DNA from: Candidatus Saccharimonadota bacterium
GTDB taxonomy: Bacteria; Patescibacteriota; Saccharimonadia; Saccharimonadales; Saccharimonadaceae
Reading direction: 5' to 3'
Assembly: GCA_017406565.1 (NCBI GenBank)
Contig: JAFQYG010000007.1
Location: 1-59,551 of the forward strand
Length of the DNA stretch: 59,551 nucleotides
A program made the translations under genes and the position numbers. Below are positions 51,498 to 59,423 of this stretch, one piece after another (positions within the stretch are counted from its first letter, which is position 1; every line of letters starts with the position of its first letter). The notes beneath the pieces were generated by a model. It made no database searches. It saw nothing but the letters and a program-made list of their open reading frames with translations, and was not told the DNA's origin.

Positions 51498-52167
51498 GGT
51501 TGTCTAATCCCGATGTGTATAATGGTTCACATTTATATGTAATGTCATAGTCATCTAAGTTGTAGCCAAGTTCTTTTAGCTTGTCTTTAGCGGTTTGTTC
51601 ATTGCCTCCAGTGTTGTCCTCTATTATAAGGCAAACTGCTTTGTTACAATCATCACGAAGATCTTGTTGAATATTATACTGAACATATTCGCTAAAACCA
51701 TCAGTGTATGCGTCATAATCGAATGGAAGAATATCTATAATACTGATAGCTTTTTCATACTTAGCAATAAATGCCTTAGCAGCTTCGTCATCATCCAAAG
51801 CGACTTTGGTTAAAATATTGGCATCTTCTGGATGAGAATAGTAGTATTCATAACTACCATTTACGTCTAAAAGATAGCCCCATATTTTTGCAAATCCATC
51901 CTTTTCTAGAGTAATGTCATATTCTTTAGTTTGCATATTATCCATTGCAATCTTAACGTGATAATTGCCCGGTAATACATCGTGTTGTTTTTGATTATCA
52001 TACCGTCTTCCGTTTAGAGTGACTATAGCATCCTTTGGTGCTACAAGAATGTCTATTACTGCGGTCTTGGCGAAATGGATGATAATTGCAATCACAACAA
52101 TAGCCACAACTACTAAATTGAGAGTAATTATAGTAGCTATTTTGTGTCGTTTAATAAAATTAAGCAT
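51490..52167 (-). CDS. PEGA-like membrane protein of the hydrolase operon
   Basis: 225 residues. Membrane helix (about 11-33). A PEGA-type beta-domain (VDILVAPKDAIVTLNGRR ... LPGNYHVKIAMDN) follows, then a C-terminal segment (IDILPFDYDAY, CNKAVCLIIED, LKELGYNLDDYDITYKC) that matches the Cys-containing domain of the two small proteins at the far end of the operon. First gene of the unit. TACAAT lies seven bases before the ATG, so the operon mRNA may be leaderless. Probably a surface anchor or partner for the hydrolase. Confidence 0.65.
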   Translation of the reverse strand: MLNFIKRHKIATIITLNLVVVAIVVIAIIIHFAKTAVIDILVAPKDAIVTLNGRRYDNQKQHDVLPGNYHVKIAMDNMQTKEYDITLEKDGFAKIWGYLLDVNGSYEYYYSHPEDANILTKVALDDDEAAKAFIAKYEKAISIIDILPFDYDAYTDGFSEYVQYNIQQDLRDDCNKAVCLIIEDNTGGNEQTAKDKLKELGYNLDDYDITYKCEPLYTSGLDNHE

Positions 52168-52220
52168 TAATATTATTGTACCACAATAGAATGAATACTT
52201 TTTGTGATATAATTGTGGTT

Positions 52221-52454
52221 ATGGATTATTCTTTTAGTATCGGATGGTTATTTGGTGGTATCGCAATTGCGGTGGCAGGGGGTTTAATTGTAATTTTTTA
52301 TAAGCAGATTGCTGACAATTTAGCTAACGGGGTGTCTTCTTATGACCATGTTAAACTATTTGGTGTTATTACAATTATTGTGGGGTTAATTTGCACGGCC
52401 AATTTACATACTTTTGTACTAGGATGGTTAGTGAGTTTAATCTTTGGTCGATAG
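52221..52454 (+). CDS. Small membrane protein
   Basis: 77 residues from the ATG at 52221 (MDYSFSIGWLFGGIAIAVAGG); the longer frame upstream overlaps the promoter. Two hydrophobic helices (about 7-27 and 45-72) joined by a short polar loop. TG-A-TATAAT ends seven bases before the ATG. Divergent from the PEGA gene, with only about 50 bases between the starts. No family recognised. Confidence 0.6.
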   Translation: MDYSFSIGWLFGGIAIAVAGGLIVIFYKQIADNLANGVSSYDHVKLFGVITIIVGLICTANLHTFVLGWLVSLIFGR

Positions 52455-52455
52455 C

Positions 52456-53433
52456 TTAAGGGCGGAAATTATAGTATATTGTACCTGGTGTGAGGTTAGA
52501 GCCTCGTATGTTAGCCAGTTCGGGAATAGTAACAAATTCATAACCGTCTTGACGTAATGTATCAATGAGAGCAGGTACGGCATCTACTGTAGTTGGATAA
52601 ATATCGTGCATTAATATAACTGCCCCATCATGTATTTGATTTTTGGTAGTTGCGATAATAGAGTCGACGTTTTGGCTCTTCCAATCGAGTGTATCTACCG
52701 ACCATAGGATTATCGGCAAGTTAATTGCACTTCTTACGGCATCATTATAATTCCCATAGGGCGGACGTACTAACGTAAGGTCGTGGCCTAATATATTAGA
52801 GTAAACAGATTTTGCTTCATTAATATCGTCTTGCATGGCAGCGGCGGAGATACGAATTAAATTTTGATGGTACATTGTGTGACTAGCGGCAATGTGGCCT
52901 TCTTTTTCGATGCGTTTGGCGAGGTCAGGGTAAGTTCTCATCATACTTCCTAGCATAAAGAAAGTAGCAGGAACGTCTTTAGATTTTAGAATGTCTAGTA
53001 ATCTTGGCGTGGTTAACTCAGATGGACCATCATCGAAGGTGAGAGCAACTAATTTTTTGCCATTTAAGACTCTTTCGGTAACACGAACGTGTTTTGCCAT
53101 AGGAGCAATTTTAATTCTATTAGATTCATCGCTAGTGTGAGAGATAGTCAAATCACATAGATCAAGAACGACGATTATGCCAAATATTAATACTGCAAAA
53201 AGTTTTAACCAAGGAAAACGCGTGTCGAGGCGACGTAAAAACGAACCTTGTAGTTTTTTGGTTGTTACGATAGTAGTAGTTTTTTTGGTTGATGCAGAAG
53301 CGGATGTGAGGGCTTTTTTGCCTCTAGAACGAGAGCGTTTTCTGGCGTTTTCATTTTCAATATAAATAGTGATGGCATGAGCACCGGTACGTCGTTGGAT
53401 TTCTTTAGAGAATAACCTGTCGAGCAAATTCAT
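52456..53433 (-). CDS. Membrane-anchored polysaccharide deacetylase (NodB family)
   Basis: 325 residues. Basic N-terminus, one membrane helix (about 76-95), then the catalytic domain: VALTFDDGPSELTTPRLLD with the Asp-Asp pair, the metal-binding HxxxH as ASHTMYHQNL, PPYGNYN, and VILMHDIYPTT. It removes acetyl groups from surface glycans such as peptidoglycan GlcNAc, which would protect the wall from lysozyme and possibly from the hydrolase encoded nearby. It overlaps the SpoU gene by 29 bases, with AGGAA ten bases before the ATG. Confidence 0.88.
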   Translation of the reverse strand: MNLLDRLFSKEIQRRTGAHAITIYIENENARKRSRSRGKKALTSASASTKKTTTIVTTKKLQGSFLRRLDTRFPWLKLFAVLIFGIIVVLDLCDLTISHTSDESNRIKIAPMAKHVRVTERVLNGKKLVALTFDDGPSELTTPRLLDILKSKDVPATFFMLGSMMRTYPDLAKRIEKEGHIAASHTMYHQNLIRISAAAMQDDINEAKSVYSNILGHDLTLVRPPYGNYNDAVRSAINLPIILWSVDTLDWKSQNVDSIIATTKNQIHDGAVILMHDIYPTTVDAVPALIDTLRQDGYEFVTIPELANIRGSNLTPGTIYYNFRP

Positions 53434-53926
53434 ACATTGCTATTCCTGCGGCAACGCCGACATTAACTGAACGTGTAGAGCCAAAACTCTCAATATATCT
53501 AACATCATGAGATATATTGAGCAATTCTGGAGTGATACCATTATTCTCAGAGCCAAAGATTAACGTAGTATTTGGCTGAAAAATTTTTGAGTTCAAGGGT
53601 TTTGCGCGCTCTGTGTTATTTTCGATAGCTACTAATTCCCTATTTTCCTGTGTTTTTAAGAAGTCTTCAACCGTAGGATGATGCTCAATTTTAAGGTATT
53701 TATCAGTACACATAGCACCACGACGATTGTATTTTTTCTTACCGATAATATGGACTTTTTGAACATTAAAAGAGTTGGCAGTACGGACAATAGAGCCAAT
53801 ATTAAAATCGTGCTCAACATTTTCAATAGCAATCTCAAGCGGAGTACGTTTGGTTTCAAGTGCATCAAAAACTTGTTCATTCTCAAGACCTTTGTACTCA
53901 TCAATTAAATTTCTTGAATCGTCCAT
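53405..53926 (-). CDS. SpoU/TrmH-type RNA 2'-O-methyltransferase
   Basis: 173 residues, SPOUT fold with the trefoil knot: motif 1 NVEHDFNIGSIVRTANSFNV, motif 2 LIFGSENNGITPELL, motif 3 SVNVGVAAGIAMYEFAR. The length matches a short TrmL/TrmH-like enzyme that methylates ribose in tRNA or rRNA. TATAAT seven bases before the ATG suggests leaderless expression. Divergent from the MazG-like gene. Confidence 0.88.
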   Translation of the reverse strand: MDDSRNLIDEYKGLENEQVFDALETKRTPLEIAIENVEHDFNIGSIVRTANSFNVQKVHIIGKKKYNRRGAMCTDKYLKIEHHPTVEDFLKTQENRELVAIENNTERAKPLNSKIFQPNTTLIFGSENNGITPELLNISHDVRYIESFGSTRSVNVGVAAGIAMYEFARQVIL

Positions 53927-53974
53927 ATCTTAAATTATATCATGCTATAATAATATTAACCGATAAGGAGGTAA

Positions 53975-54316
53975 ATGGATTTTGATAAATATCAGCTTAG
54001 AGCTGCGAAATATGATTTATCGGAAAAAACTTCCGATTTGAAAGCTGTGGGTTTTATAGAGAAAGTACTCGGCTTAACCGGTGAAGCGGGTGAAGCAGCT
54101 GATAAAATAAAGAAAATTTTACGAGATAAAGATGGTGTGGTGTCAGAGGAAGATAAGGAGTTGATTGCTAAAGAATTGGGAGACACCTTGTGGTATATTG
54201 CAGCGATTTCGAGGTATTTAGACTTGCCATTGTCTGAGATAGCTGAGGGTAATATAGCCAAATTAGAAAATAGATTTCAGCGTAATAAAATACATGGCGA
54301 GGGGGATAAGCGATGA
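53975..54316 (+). CDS. MazG-like nucleotide pyrophosphohydrolase
   Basis: 113 residues. EKVLGLTGEAGEAADKIKK with the E-x-x-E metal-binding pattern, then KELGDTLWYIAAISRYL (E-x-x-D) and the family's final NIAKLENRFQ. Such enzymes hydrolyse non-canonical NTPs to monophosphate and pyrophosphate. AAGGAGG lies five bases before the ATG, in contrast with the leaderless neighbours. The last four bases overlap the next gene (ATGA). Confidence 0.85.
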   Translation: MDFDKYQLRAAKYDLSEKTSDLKAVGFIEKVLGLTGEAGEAADKIKKILRDKDGVVSEEDKELIAKELGDTLWYIAAISRYLDLPLSEIAEGNIAKLENRFQRNKIHGEGDKR

Positions 54317-55044
54317 GAATACTACAACTAAATATCTGGACCGGACGAATAAAGGGGGCGCTTTTGGATTTTTTGAAGAACAATAAGTTTGATGTAATCT
54401 GTTTACAAGAAGCTGTGTGGAGTATTCGAGATGATGTGCTTGAAAATTTTTGTGCAAGCGTTAGACAAATTAGTGGGGTGAGCGGTCTTTCTTATATTGC
54501 TGAAAGTTCAAATTGGGAGATGGGGTTTTTGGACAGTGATAGCGTTATTAAACAAGGCAATGTGGTGCTTTCACGCGAAGAAATAATTCAGAATAGAGTT
54601 GAAACTGTTTATGGCGGAAAAACAATCGTAAACAAGGCCGATGATTTTAGGGACCATGAGTATACTTTACAGATAATTAAACTTGCTAGTGGACTAAATA
54701 TAGTTAATCATCATGGTTATTGGCTGCCAACTCCGATGGGTGACGATACGACTGTAGCAGTGATGAGAAAAGTAGCAGAGTTTGTTAAAGAATTAAATGG
54801 ACCTTTGGTGATGTGTGGTGATTTAAATATTATTCATAATTCCCCGGCGATGCGCGAGTTGGATTTTCTAAGAGATTTAACCGAAGAATATGGAATAACT
54901 AATACTTTATCTGGTCTAAAATTTAACGGTGAAGTAGCTTGCGACCATATTTTGGTAAATGACAGGATAAAAGTTCGAGATTTTAGAGTGTTAGATGAAA
55001 TTGTTTCAGACCACAAAGGATTGATAGCGGAAATTGATTTTTAG
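54313..55044 (+). CDS. Endonuclease/exonuclease/phosphatase (EEP) family protein
   Basis: 243 residues. LNIWTGRIKGALLDFLKNN, CLQEAVWS (metal-binding Glu), NHHGYWLPTP, CGDLNIIHNSPAM (Asp-Asn) and the final SDHKGLIAEIDF (Asp-His) are the EEP catalytic motifs. Members cut DNA, sugar phosphates or phospholipids. No signal peptide, so an intracellular nuclease or phosphatase. Coupled to the MazG-like gene by a four-base overlap. Confidence 0.85.
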   Translation: MRILQLNIWTGRIKGALLDFLKNNKFDVICLQEAVWSIRDDVLENFCASVRQISGVSGLSYIAESSNWEMGFLDSDSVIKQGNVVLSREEIIQNRVETVYGGKTIVNKADDFRDHEYTLQIIKLASGLNIVNHHGYWLPTPMGDDTTVAVMRKVAEFVKELNGPLVMCGDLNIIHNSPAMRELDFLRDLTEEYGITNTLSGLKFNGEVACDHILVNDRIKVRDFRVLDEIVSDHKGLIAEIDF

Positions 55045-55061
55045 AGAATATACTCATATAT

Positions 55062-55088
55062 AAAAAAGCCCGGGTGGTTAGTCCGGGC
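55062..55088 (-). terminator. Terminator of the 124-residue protein gene
   Basis: Minus strand: GCCCGGACTAACCACCCGGGC then a T6 run. Two further small hairpins (GCCGC/GCGGC and CCC/GGG) lie between it and the stop codon at 55126. Confidence 0.8.
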
Positions 55089-55125
55089 AGAAAGGAGGGC
55101 GCCGCTAAGGGCGGCAAGCATATCC

Positions 55126-55500
55126 CTAACGGGAACTGCTTTTTATAATCGCAGATTTCCTCTCAAGGCAAATTTCACCTCGTTGAGTTTTACAGTTATA
55201 CCTTTTAATAGTAAAGGAGTACGGTAAATACTCTTCTGCAGGACCAAACCTCGCAAATAATTCTCCGCCAATTCGAAGATCGTCTTCGGATTCTTCTGCA
55301 TATCCAATCTCTTGGATAGTCAAAGTATTTATATCGAGTAGATAAGATATGCAGCTATCTGTAGTTGGTGGAGCAGAATATCCTACCACAACATCAAACT
55401 TTATGGGTATAACGACTTGATGCCTATTATAATTGAACGCGTCCAGTATCATGTCTTTATTTGGTCCTTTTACAATGGAATATGTTCTACTTTTTTTCAT
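55126..55500 (-). CDS. Hypothetical 124-residue protein
   Basis: 124 residues, no signal or membrane segment, mixed alpha/beta. Basic ends (MKKSRTYSIVKG and KRYNCKTQRGEICLERK) and an acidic middle (GYAEESEDDLRIGG). AGGAGACT lies upstream of the ATG at 55500. Lies between a converging EEP gene and the nucleosidase gene. Not recognised. The terminator after it supports it being expressed. Confidence 0.5.
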   Translation of the reverse strand: MKKSRTYSIVKGPNKDMILDAFNYNRHQVVIPIKFDVVVGYSAPPTTDSCISYLLDINTLTIQEIGYAEESEDDLRIGGELFARFGPAEEYLPYSFTIKRYNCKTQRGEICLERKSAIIKSSSR

Positions 55501-55637
55501 GTTCAGTCTCCTTTTAATGTGCTACCCATAGGTTTAAGAGAGTTATAATTAAACCCTAATCGGCTAATGTTTATAATTGTATCATACTTTTGTATTTTTG
55601 TCAATATATGGAGTGAGGTCGCCTTAGGCGACCTCTG

Positions 55638-56306
55638 TTAAATTAGTTTGACAATTAGTTTTACACATGATTTTGAGGCATCATGGACATAACGATCGAA
55701 GGCTTCAACATCTTCGTCTACACCGTCTGAGACTGCCTTTATTAAGGTGCATGGTATTCTGTTTCGATTGCAGGTTAAGACGATGCCCGCTGCTTCCATT
55801 TCACAAATATCCGCATTATACTCCCGACGCAATCTTCTTTTTGGTTCCCCTCCTGCAACGATAATATCGGCAGAGGCACAAGTGAACCTAGGGAGGTCTG
55901 CAGTGGCTGAATCTGGAATGGCTGGCAGTATTGGAGTATGGAACATGCCTAGCTTTGGATACTCTCCGACTCTAAAATGACTTCCGAACGAGATATCGAA
56001 GCCATAGTGAACAACTTTTTCAACTATGCCGATTTTCATAGCTGAGCAGTCTTCGGAGAGACCACCAACTACACCATAATTGATAATTTTATCTACCTGA
56101 AAGTTATCAATTAGATATTGGGTGCTAGATGCCGATGAAATTTCACCTACTCCACCTAGAATTAGGTAGACGTATTTTTCTGAATTTATTTTCCACAACG
56201 ATACATCGTAAGCGTTTAATCCTATATGACGCATATCTGGTTGCCCAAACACTTCAAAAAAAGGTCTTCTTTCCTTCTCGGTCGCAACGACAATGCCAAT
56301 CTTCAT
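55638..56306 (-). CDS. MTA/SAH nucleosidase (phosphorylase superfamily)
   Basis: 222 residues from the ATG at 56306 (MKIGIVVATEKERRPFFEVF), set by the strong GGGGGG-type site upstream; the frame before it is spurious. Purine nucleoside phosphorylase fold: GGVGEISSAS, INYGVVGGLS, and the catalytic ICEMEAAGIVLTCNR with Glu-Met-Glu, then KAVSDGVDE with the Asp. It cleaves adenine from 5'-methylthioadenosine or S-adenosylhomocysteine, relieving inhibition of the methyltransferases encoded in the window. Confidence 0.85.
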   Translation of the reverse strand: MKIGIVVATEKERRPFFEVFGQPDMRHIGLNAYDVSLWKINSEKYVYLILGGVGEISSASSTQYLIDNFQVDKIINYGVVGGLSEDCSAMKIGIVEKVVHYGFDISFGSHFRVGEYPKLGMFHTPILPAIPDSATADLPRFTCASADIIVAGGEPKRRLRREYNADICEMEAAGIVLTCNRNRIPCTLIKAVSDGVDEDVEAFDRYVHDASKSCVKLIVKLI

Positions 56307-56466
56307 TATAATCCCCCCTTTTCTTATTAATGTACAAATAAAAATATTATAACACTTTTTTAATAAAATGTCCATAGTAACGGAGTATATTATTATCATA
56401 TTAACCAATAACATAATCCTTTTCAAAATGTGTTATAATTCAATTAAATAATAAGGAAGAAAAGAA

Positions 56467-56781
56467 ATGATTAAAAATCGAAATATTGTAGCAGTGTATT
56501 TATTAACAATATTTACCTTAGGTATATATAGTATATATTGGCAAGTCAAAACGAAAGAAGAGATAAAAAGCCTTGGCGCAGATATACCTACTGCGTGGCT
56601 TTTAATAGTGCCTATCGCTAATATTTATTGGTTATATAAATATGCCGAGGGCTATTCTTCTTATGTGAAGAAAGACAATAACGGAATTCTTTGGTTTATT
56701 GTTTTCTGGCTTATTCCGATAATAATGCCGGCAATTGTACAATCTGATTTGAATAAATTCGCTGGAAAAGAGACAAATTAG
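56467..56781 (+). CDS. DUF4234 membrane protein
   Basis: 104 residues, three hydrophobic segments (8-25, 42-60, 75-93). FTLGIYSIYWQVKTKEEIKSLG and IVPIANIYWLYKYAEGY with the final WLIPIIMPAIVQSDLNKF fit DUF4234. Function unknown. TATAAT about 25 bases upstream and AAGGAAG before the ATG. Confidence 0.8.
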   Translation: MIKNRNIVAVYLLTIFTLGIYSIYWQVKTKEEIKSLGADIPTAWLLIVPIANIYWLYKYAEGYSSYVKKDNNGILWFIVFWLIPIIMPAIVQSDLNKFAGKETN

Positions 56782-56845
56782 CCTAAGTTGATACTACTGT
56801 GGCAGAGGGTTAATTGATAAAAATTGGTGGGCGATAAAATTTGAA

Positions 56846-57727
56846 CTATTGTTTTTTGCGCACCATATGCTGTACACCTTCAGAGCCATCTGGGTAATTC
56901 GGGAATTTATCACCAGATGGTTGAAATCCAAGCTTATCGTATAATTTTCGTGCTCCTGGATGGCTATCTAATACGTCGAGGTGCGCTTCAGTGTATTCTG
57001 GTTTGTCCATGACCGCTTTCATCAATCTACCACCAATGCCATTTGACCTATATTCTTCTCGAACCCCGACAAATTCGATTTCGACTGCACCATCTGGCAA
57101 TTCTGCATCTGTGATTTTTTTCATGTATCCTTCGTTAGCCCTGTCAAAGTTATCCGGTAGCTCTAGCCCAGTCGATTCAAATTTCTTCCTAACTGCCTCT
57201 GTGTCCCAGGGTGTACAATTACTGTCCCTATAAACTACAACACCGACAACGTTGCCTTCTTCATCTTTAGCGACTAAAGTTTTGTCGTAGGAAAAAAGAG
57301 CATTCGGATCATCGGAAAAGATTTCTTTAGCAAAGACTTTAGCTTTTTCTTTATCTTGGAATAAATCTGGGAAAATGTATTGGTCTACTAGAAAGAGTGC
57401 TTCAGCAACTTGTTCAAAATTATCATTAGGAGAAAGATTTGATATTTCAACGCCTAATTTATATTCGTGTTCTTTGGCGGTTTCTAGACTTCGTGTTTTC
57501 TCTTCCCTTGCTCGCTTGGCGGCTTCGGGATCGAATTTTATTCCATTTATGAGACTGTCAAAGGTTGTCTCTTCGGGATTATATTCTTCGTCTTTTTCAT
57601 CAAAGTTGTAGCCATTATCCCAATTTCTACCATCTTTGTTAACTAAAGAATTAGACATGCCGTCTGGTAACTCTTGGTTCCATTCTGGGTTGCTACTTGG
57701 AATGTAGTTTTTTTCTGGACTTTTCAT
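56846..57727 (-). CDS. GNAT-type N-acetyltransferase with an N-terminal extension
   Basis: 293 residues. The C-terminal about 150 residues are a GNAT domain: motif A VGVREEYRSNGIGGRLMKAV binds acetyl-CoA, followed by HLDVLDSHPGARKLYDKLGFQPSG. The first about 85 residues are polar, acidic and probably disordered (DEKDEEYNPEETTFDSL). Acceptor unknown. AGGAGG lies before the ATG and TATAAT upstream of that. Between it and the next gene upstream are a terminator and one copy of a 50-bp repeat. Confidence 0.8.
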   Translation of the reverse strand: MKSPEKNYIPSSNPEWNQELPDGMSNSLVNKDGRNWDNGYNFDEKDEEYNPEETTFDSLINGIKFDPEAAKRAREEKTRSLETAKEHEYKLGVEISNLSPNDNFEQVAEALFLVDQYIFPDLFQDKEKAKVFAKEIFSDDPNALFSYDKTLVAKDEEGNVVGVVVYRDSNCTPWDTEAVRKKFESTGLELPDNFDRANEGYMKKITDAELPDGAVEIEFVGVREEYRSNGIGGRLMKAVMDKPEYTEAHLDVLDSHPGARKLYDKLGFQPSGDKFPNYPDGSEGVQHMVRKKQ

Positions 57728-57751
57728 TTTCCTCCTATTTTTTATTATAAC

Positions 57752-57776
57752 AAAAAACTCCCTTTCGGGAGTTTTG
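57752..57776 (-). terminator. Terminator upstream of the GNAT gene
   Basis: AAAACTCCC-TTTC-GGGAGTTTT with T-runs on both sides. Ends the transcript of the metalloprotease-like gene. Confidence 0.8.
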
Positions 57777-57823
57777 TTTTAACAACTTAGTTGTGCAATT
57801 ATCATTTCAGTGTAAAGCTTAAG
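57774..57823. repeat. 50-bp direct repeat, copy 1
   Basis: Identical over 50 bases to 59264-59313 (core AACAACTTAGTTGTGCAATT). Both copies sit next to an intrinsic terminator and a TATAAT box. Copy 2 is the 3' flank of the 16S gene; copy 1 lies after the metalloprotease-like gene. Confidence 0.85.
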
Positions 57824-57864
57824 ATTGCGCTTTAATCTCAGATTTAAAGAGTGCTTTCTCAGCA

Positions 57865-59226
57865 TCATCGCCCATAGCTAGCTAGAAATGCAGCACCACA
57901 ATAGAGCCAAATGTCTTTTTCTCCTGTAGCTTGAATAACTTTATCTGTGAACGAATCGAATATTGATGATTCGTCAGTAGAGTAAGCTTCAATAAAATCA
58001 TCCCAACCAAGCTCCCCACCGCTTAACCTAATAATAAACTCTACCATGTTTTGTTCTCCTTCGTACGAAGAGTGTTGGTTTTTCTCGTCGTTTGTTATTA
58101 CTCGTGCGATATACTCACAACATCCTTCCTGCATGGCTCTTATGGCTGATTTTAGACATCGATAGCTATCAAACGACTTCTGTGACTTGCCTGGCGAGTA
58201 GGTTGGGCGGTTATTAGGATTCATTGTTTTATATCTTCCTTCATCTTCTTCAGAGAGTTTTAATTGATTACCCTCGATACATGCATGCGTTAATTCATGA
58301 TTGAAAATATGGGATGTGCCTTCATTCAAGTCTTCGGGGTCAACAACTATTTTTTCTCCATCAAAATATCCCGCACAGCCGATGCCGATTGTTTCGAAAC
58401 CATCACTGAGAAAGGCTGGGATTTCATCTATTATGTTAATCTTTTCAAGACAACTATTTGGTAACTGTCTACTCTTAACTAGTTCCTTCAGACGTTCTTT
58501 ATATGTTTGTTTTAATAGCGGAACTTTTTCGGAATAATCTGCCTCAGCAATTGCGTGAAAATGATTGTGCCAGCGGAGAAATTTCCTGAATGCCTCTGTA
58601 CCTAAAGTATAATCTCCAGAATCATCTTTATTCAATAAGACAGTAAAGAAGTCTATTTCTCCGTTTTTCGTATTCTTCTTCATCATCTCTAAATCATCTG
58701 GCAGGCTCCACATATTAAGGATTTTGTTAATCTTTTTCTTTTGTTTTTGATTAAGCGATTCCAGTTTCTCCCTATAGTATTCTGGGTCAATTACTCTTAA
58801 TCGGTCAAGATCGCGTGTCGTTTCATTTTTAATTCTATCCGCCATATCTGAAGCTCGTATGTTTGTAATATCTCGTACACCTAGTACATGTTTGACATAG
58901 CCAACAATCTTTTGTGGTGCATCTTCTTCCCACTCTATAAGATCCTTTTCTCTAAGGCTAATATCTAAAACTTTATTTCTATTTTTAGCTAGGCTCGATG
59001 AGTGTGCCCTGCTTTGGTCATATTGATTAAGTGCATCCAGGTAACTTAGATCATCATATAGTGCTGCTTTTCCCAGGGTATGGATGTTTTTAGAAGTAAT
59101 ATGTTTAAGGTCGTAACCATTAATTATTTCTTGGTTGTTTACGTTGAGTACTTTATTGCCACGTGAATAATCCTTGGTGCGATTCTCGTTCTCATAATTT
59201 AGAGATGGTTTATTATGATTATTCAT
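57865..59226 (-). CDS. Putative metalloprotease-like protein (HEXXH)
   Basis: 453 residues from the ATG at 59226 (MNNHNKPSLNYENENR); TATAAT is six bases upstream, and the longer frame starts inside it. No signal peptide. The N-terminal about 200 residues are helical and charged. About two thirds in, HIFNHELTHACIEGNQL supplies HELTH, a zinc-protease motif, preceded by GYFDGEKIVVDPED, which resembles a strand before the active site. A later IRAMQEGCCEYIARVI could give the third ligand Glu, as in gluzincins. No family is recognised with certainty. It sits between two copies of a 50-bp repeat, next to 16S rRNA. Confidence 0.6.
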   Translation of the reverse strand: MNNHNKPSLNYENENRTKDYSRGNKVLNVNNQEIINGYDLKHITSKNIHTLGKAALYDDLSYLDALNQYDQSRAHSSSLAKNRNKVLDISLREKDLIEWEEDAPQKIVGYVKHVLGVRDITNIRASDMADRIKNETTRDLDRLRVIDPEYYREKLESLNQKQKKKINKILNMWSLPDDLEMMKKNTKNGEIDFFTVLLNKDDSGDYTLGTEAFRKFLRWHNHFHAIAEADYSEKVPLLKQTYKERLKELVKSRQLPNSCLEKINIIDEIPAFLSDGFETIGIGCAGYFDGEKIVVDPEDLNEGTSHIFNHELTHACIEGNQLKLSEEDEGRYKTMNPNNRPTYSPGKSQKSFDSYRCLKSAIRAMQEGCCEYIARVITNDEKNQHSSYEGEQNMVEFIIRLSGGELGWDDFIEAYSTDESSIFDSFTDKVIQATGEKDIWLYCGAAFLASYGR

Positions 59227-59239
59227 ATTTCTATTATAA

Positions 59240-59266
59240 CAAAAATCCACCTGTGAAGGCGGATTG
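59240..59266 (-). terminator. Terminator downstream of 16S rRNA
   Basis: Minus strand: AATCCGCCT-TCAC-AGGTGGATT with T5. Nine-bp stem with one wobble. It separates the 16S transcript from the protein gene at 59226. Confidence 0.8.
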
Positions 59267-59313
59267 TTTTAACAACTTAGTTGTGCAATTATCATTTCAG
59301 TGTAAAGCTTAAG
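59264..59313. repeat. 50-bp direct repeat, copy 2
   Basis: Identical to 57774-57823. Located about 110 bases after the 16S 3' end. The region 59314-59423 between holds two hairpins (CTGGT/ACCAG and GTTATGATT/AATCATAAC) and no tRNA. Confidence 0.85.
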
Positions 59314-59423
59314 GTTACGTCTGGTAAAACCAGAGTTGTTATGATTCAAGCTTGCAAATCATAACACGTATTCGACCTTGCTACCTGCGACTTTACAGTT
59401 TCAGGCGCATAATTCCTTCTCAA

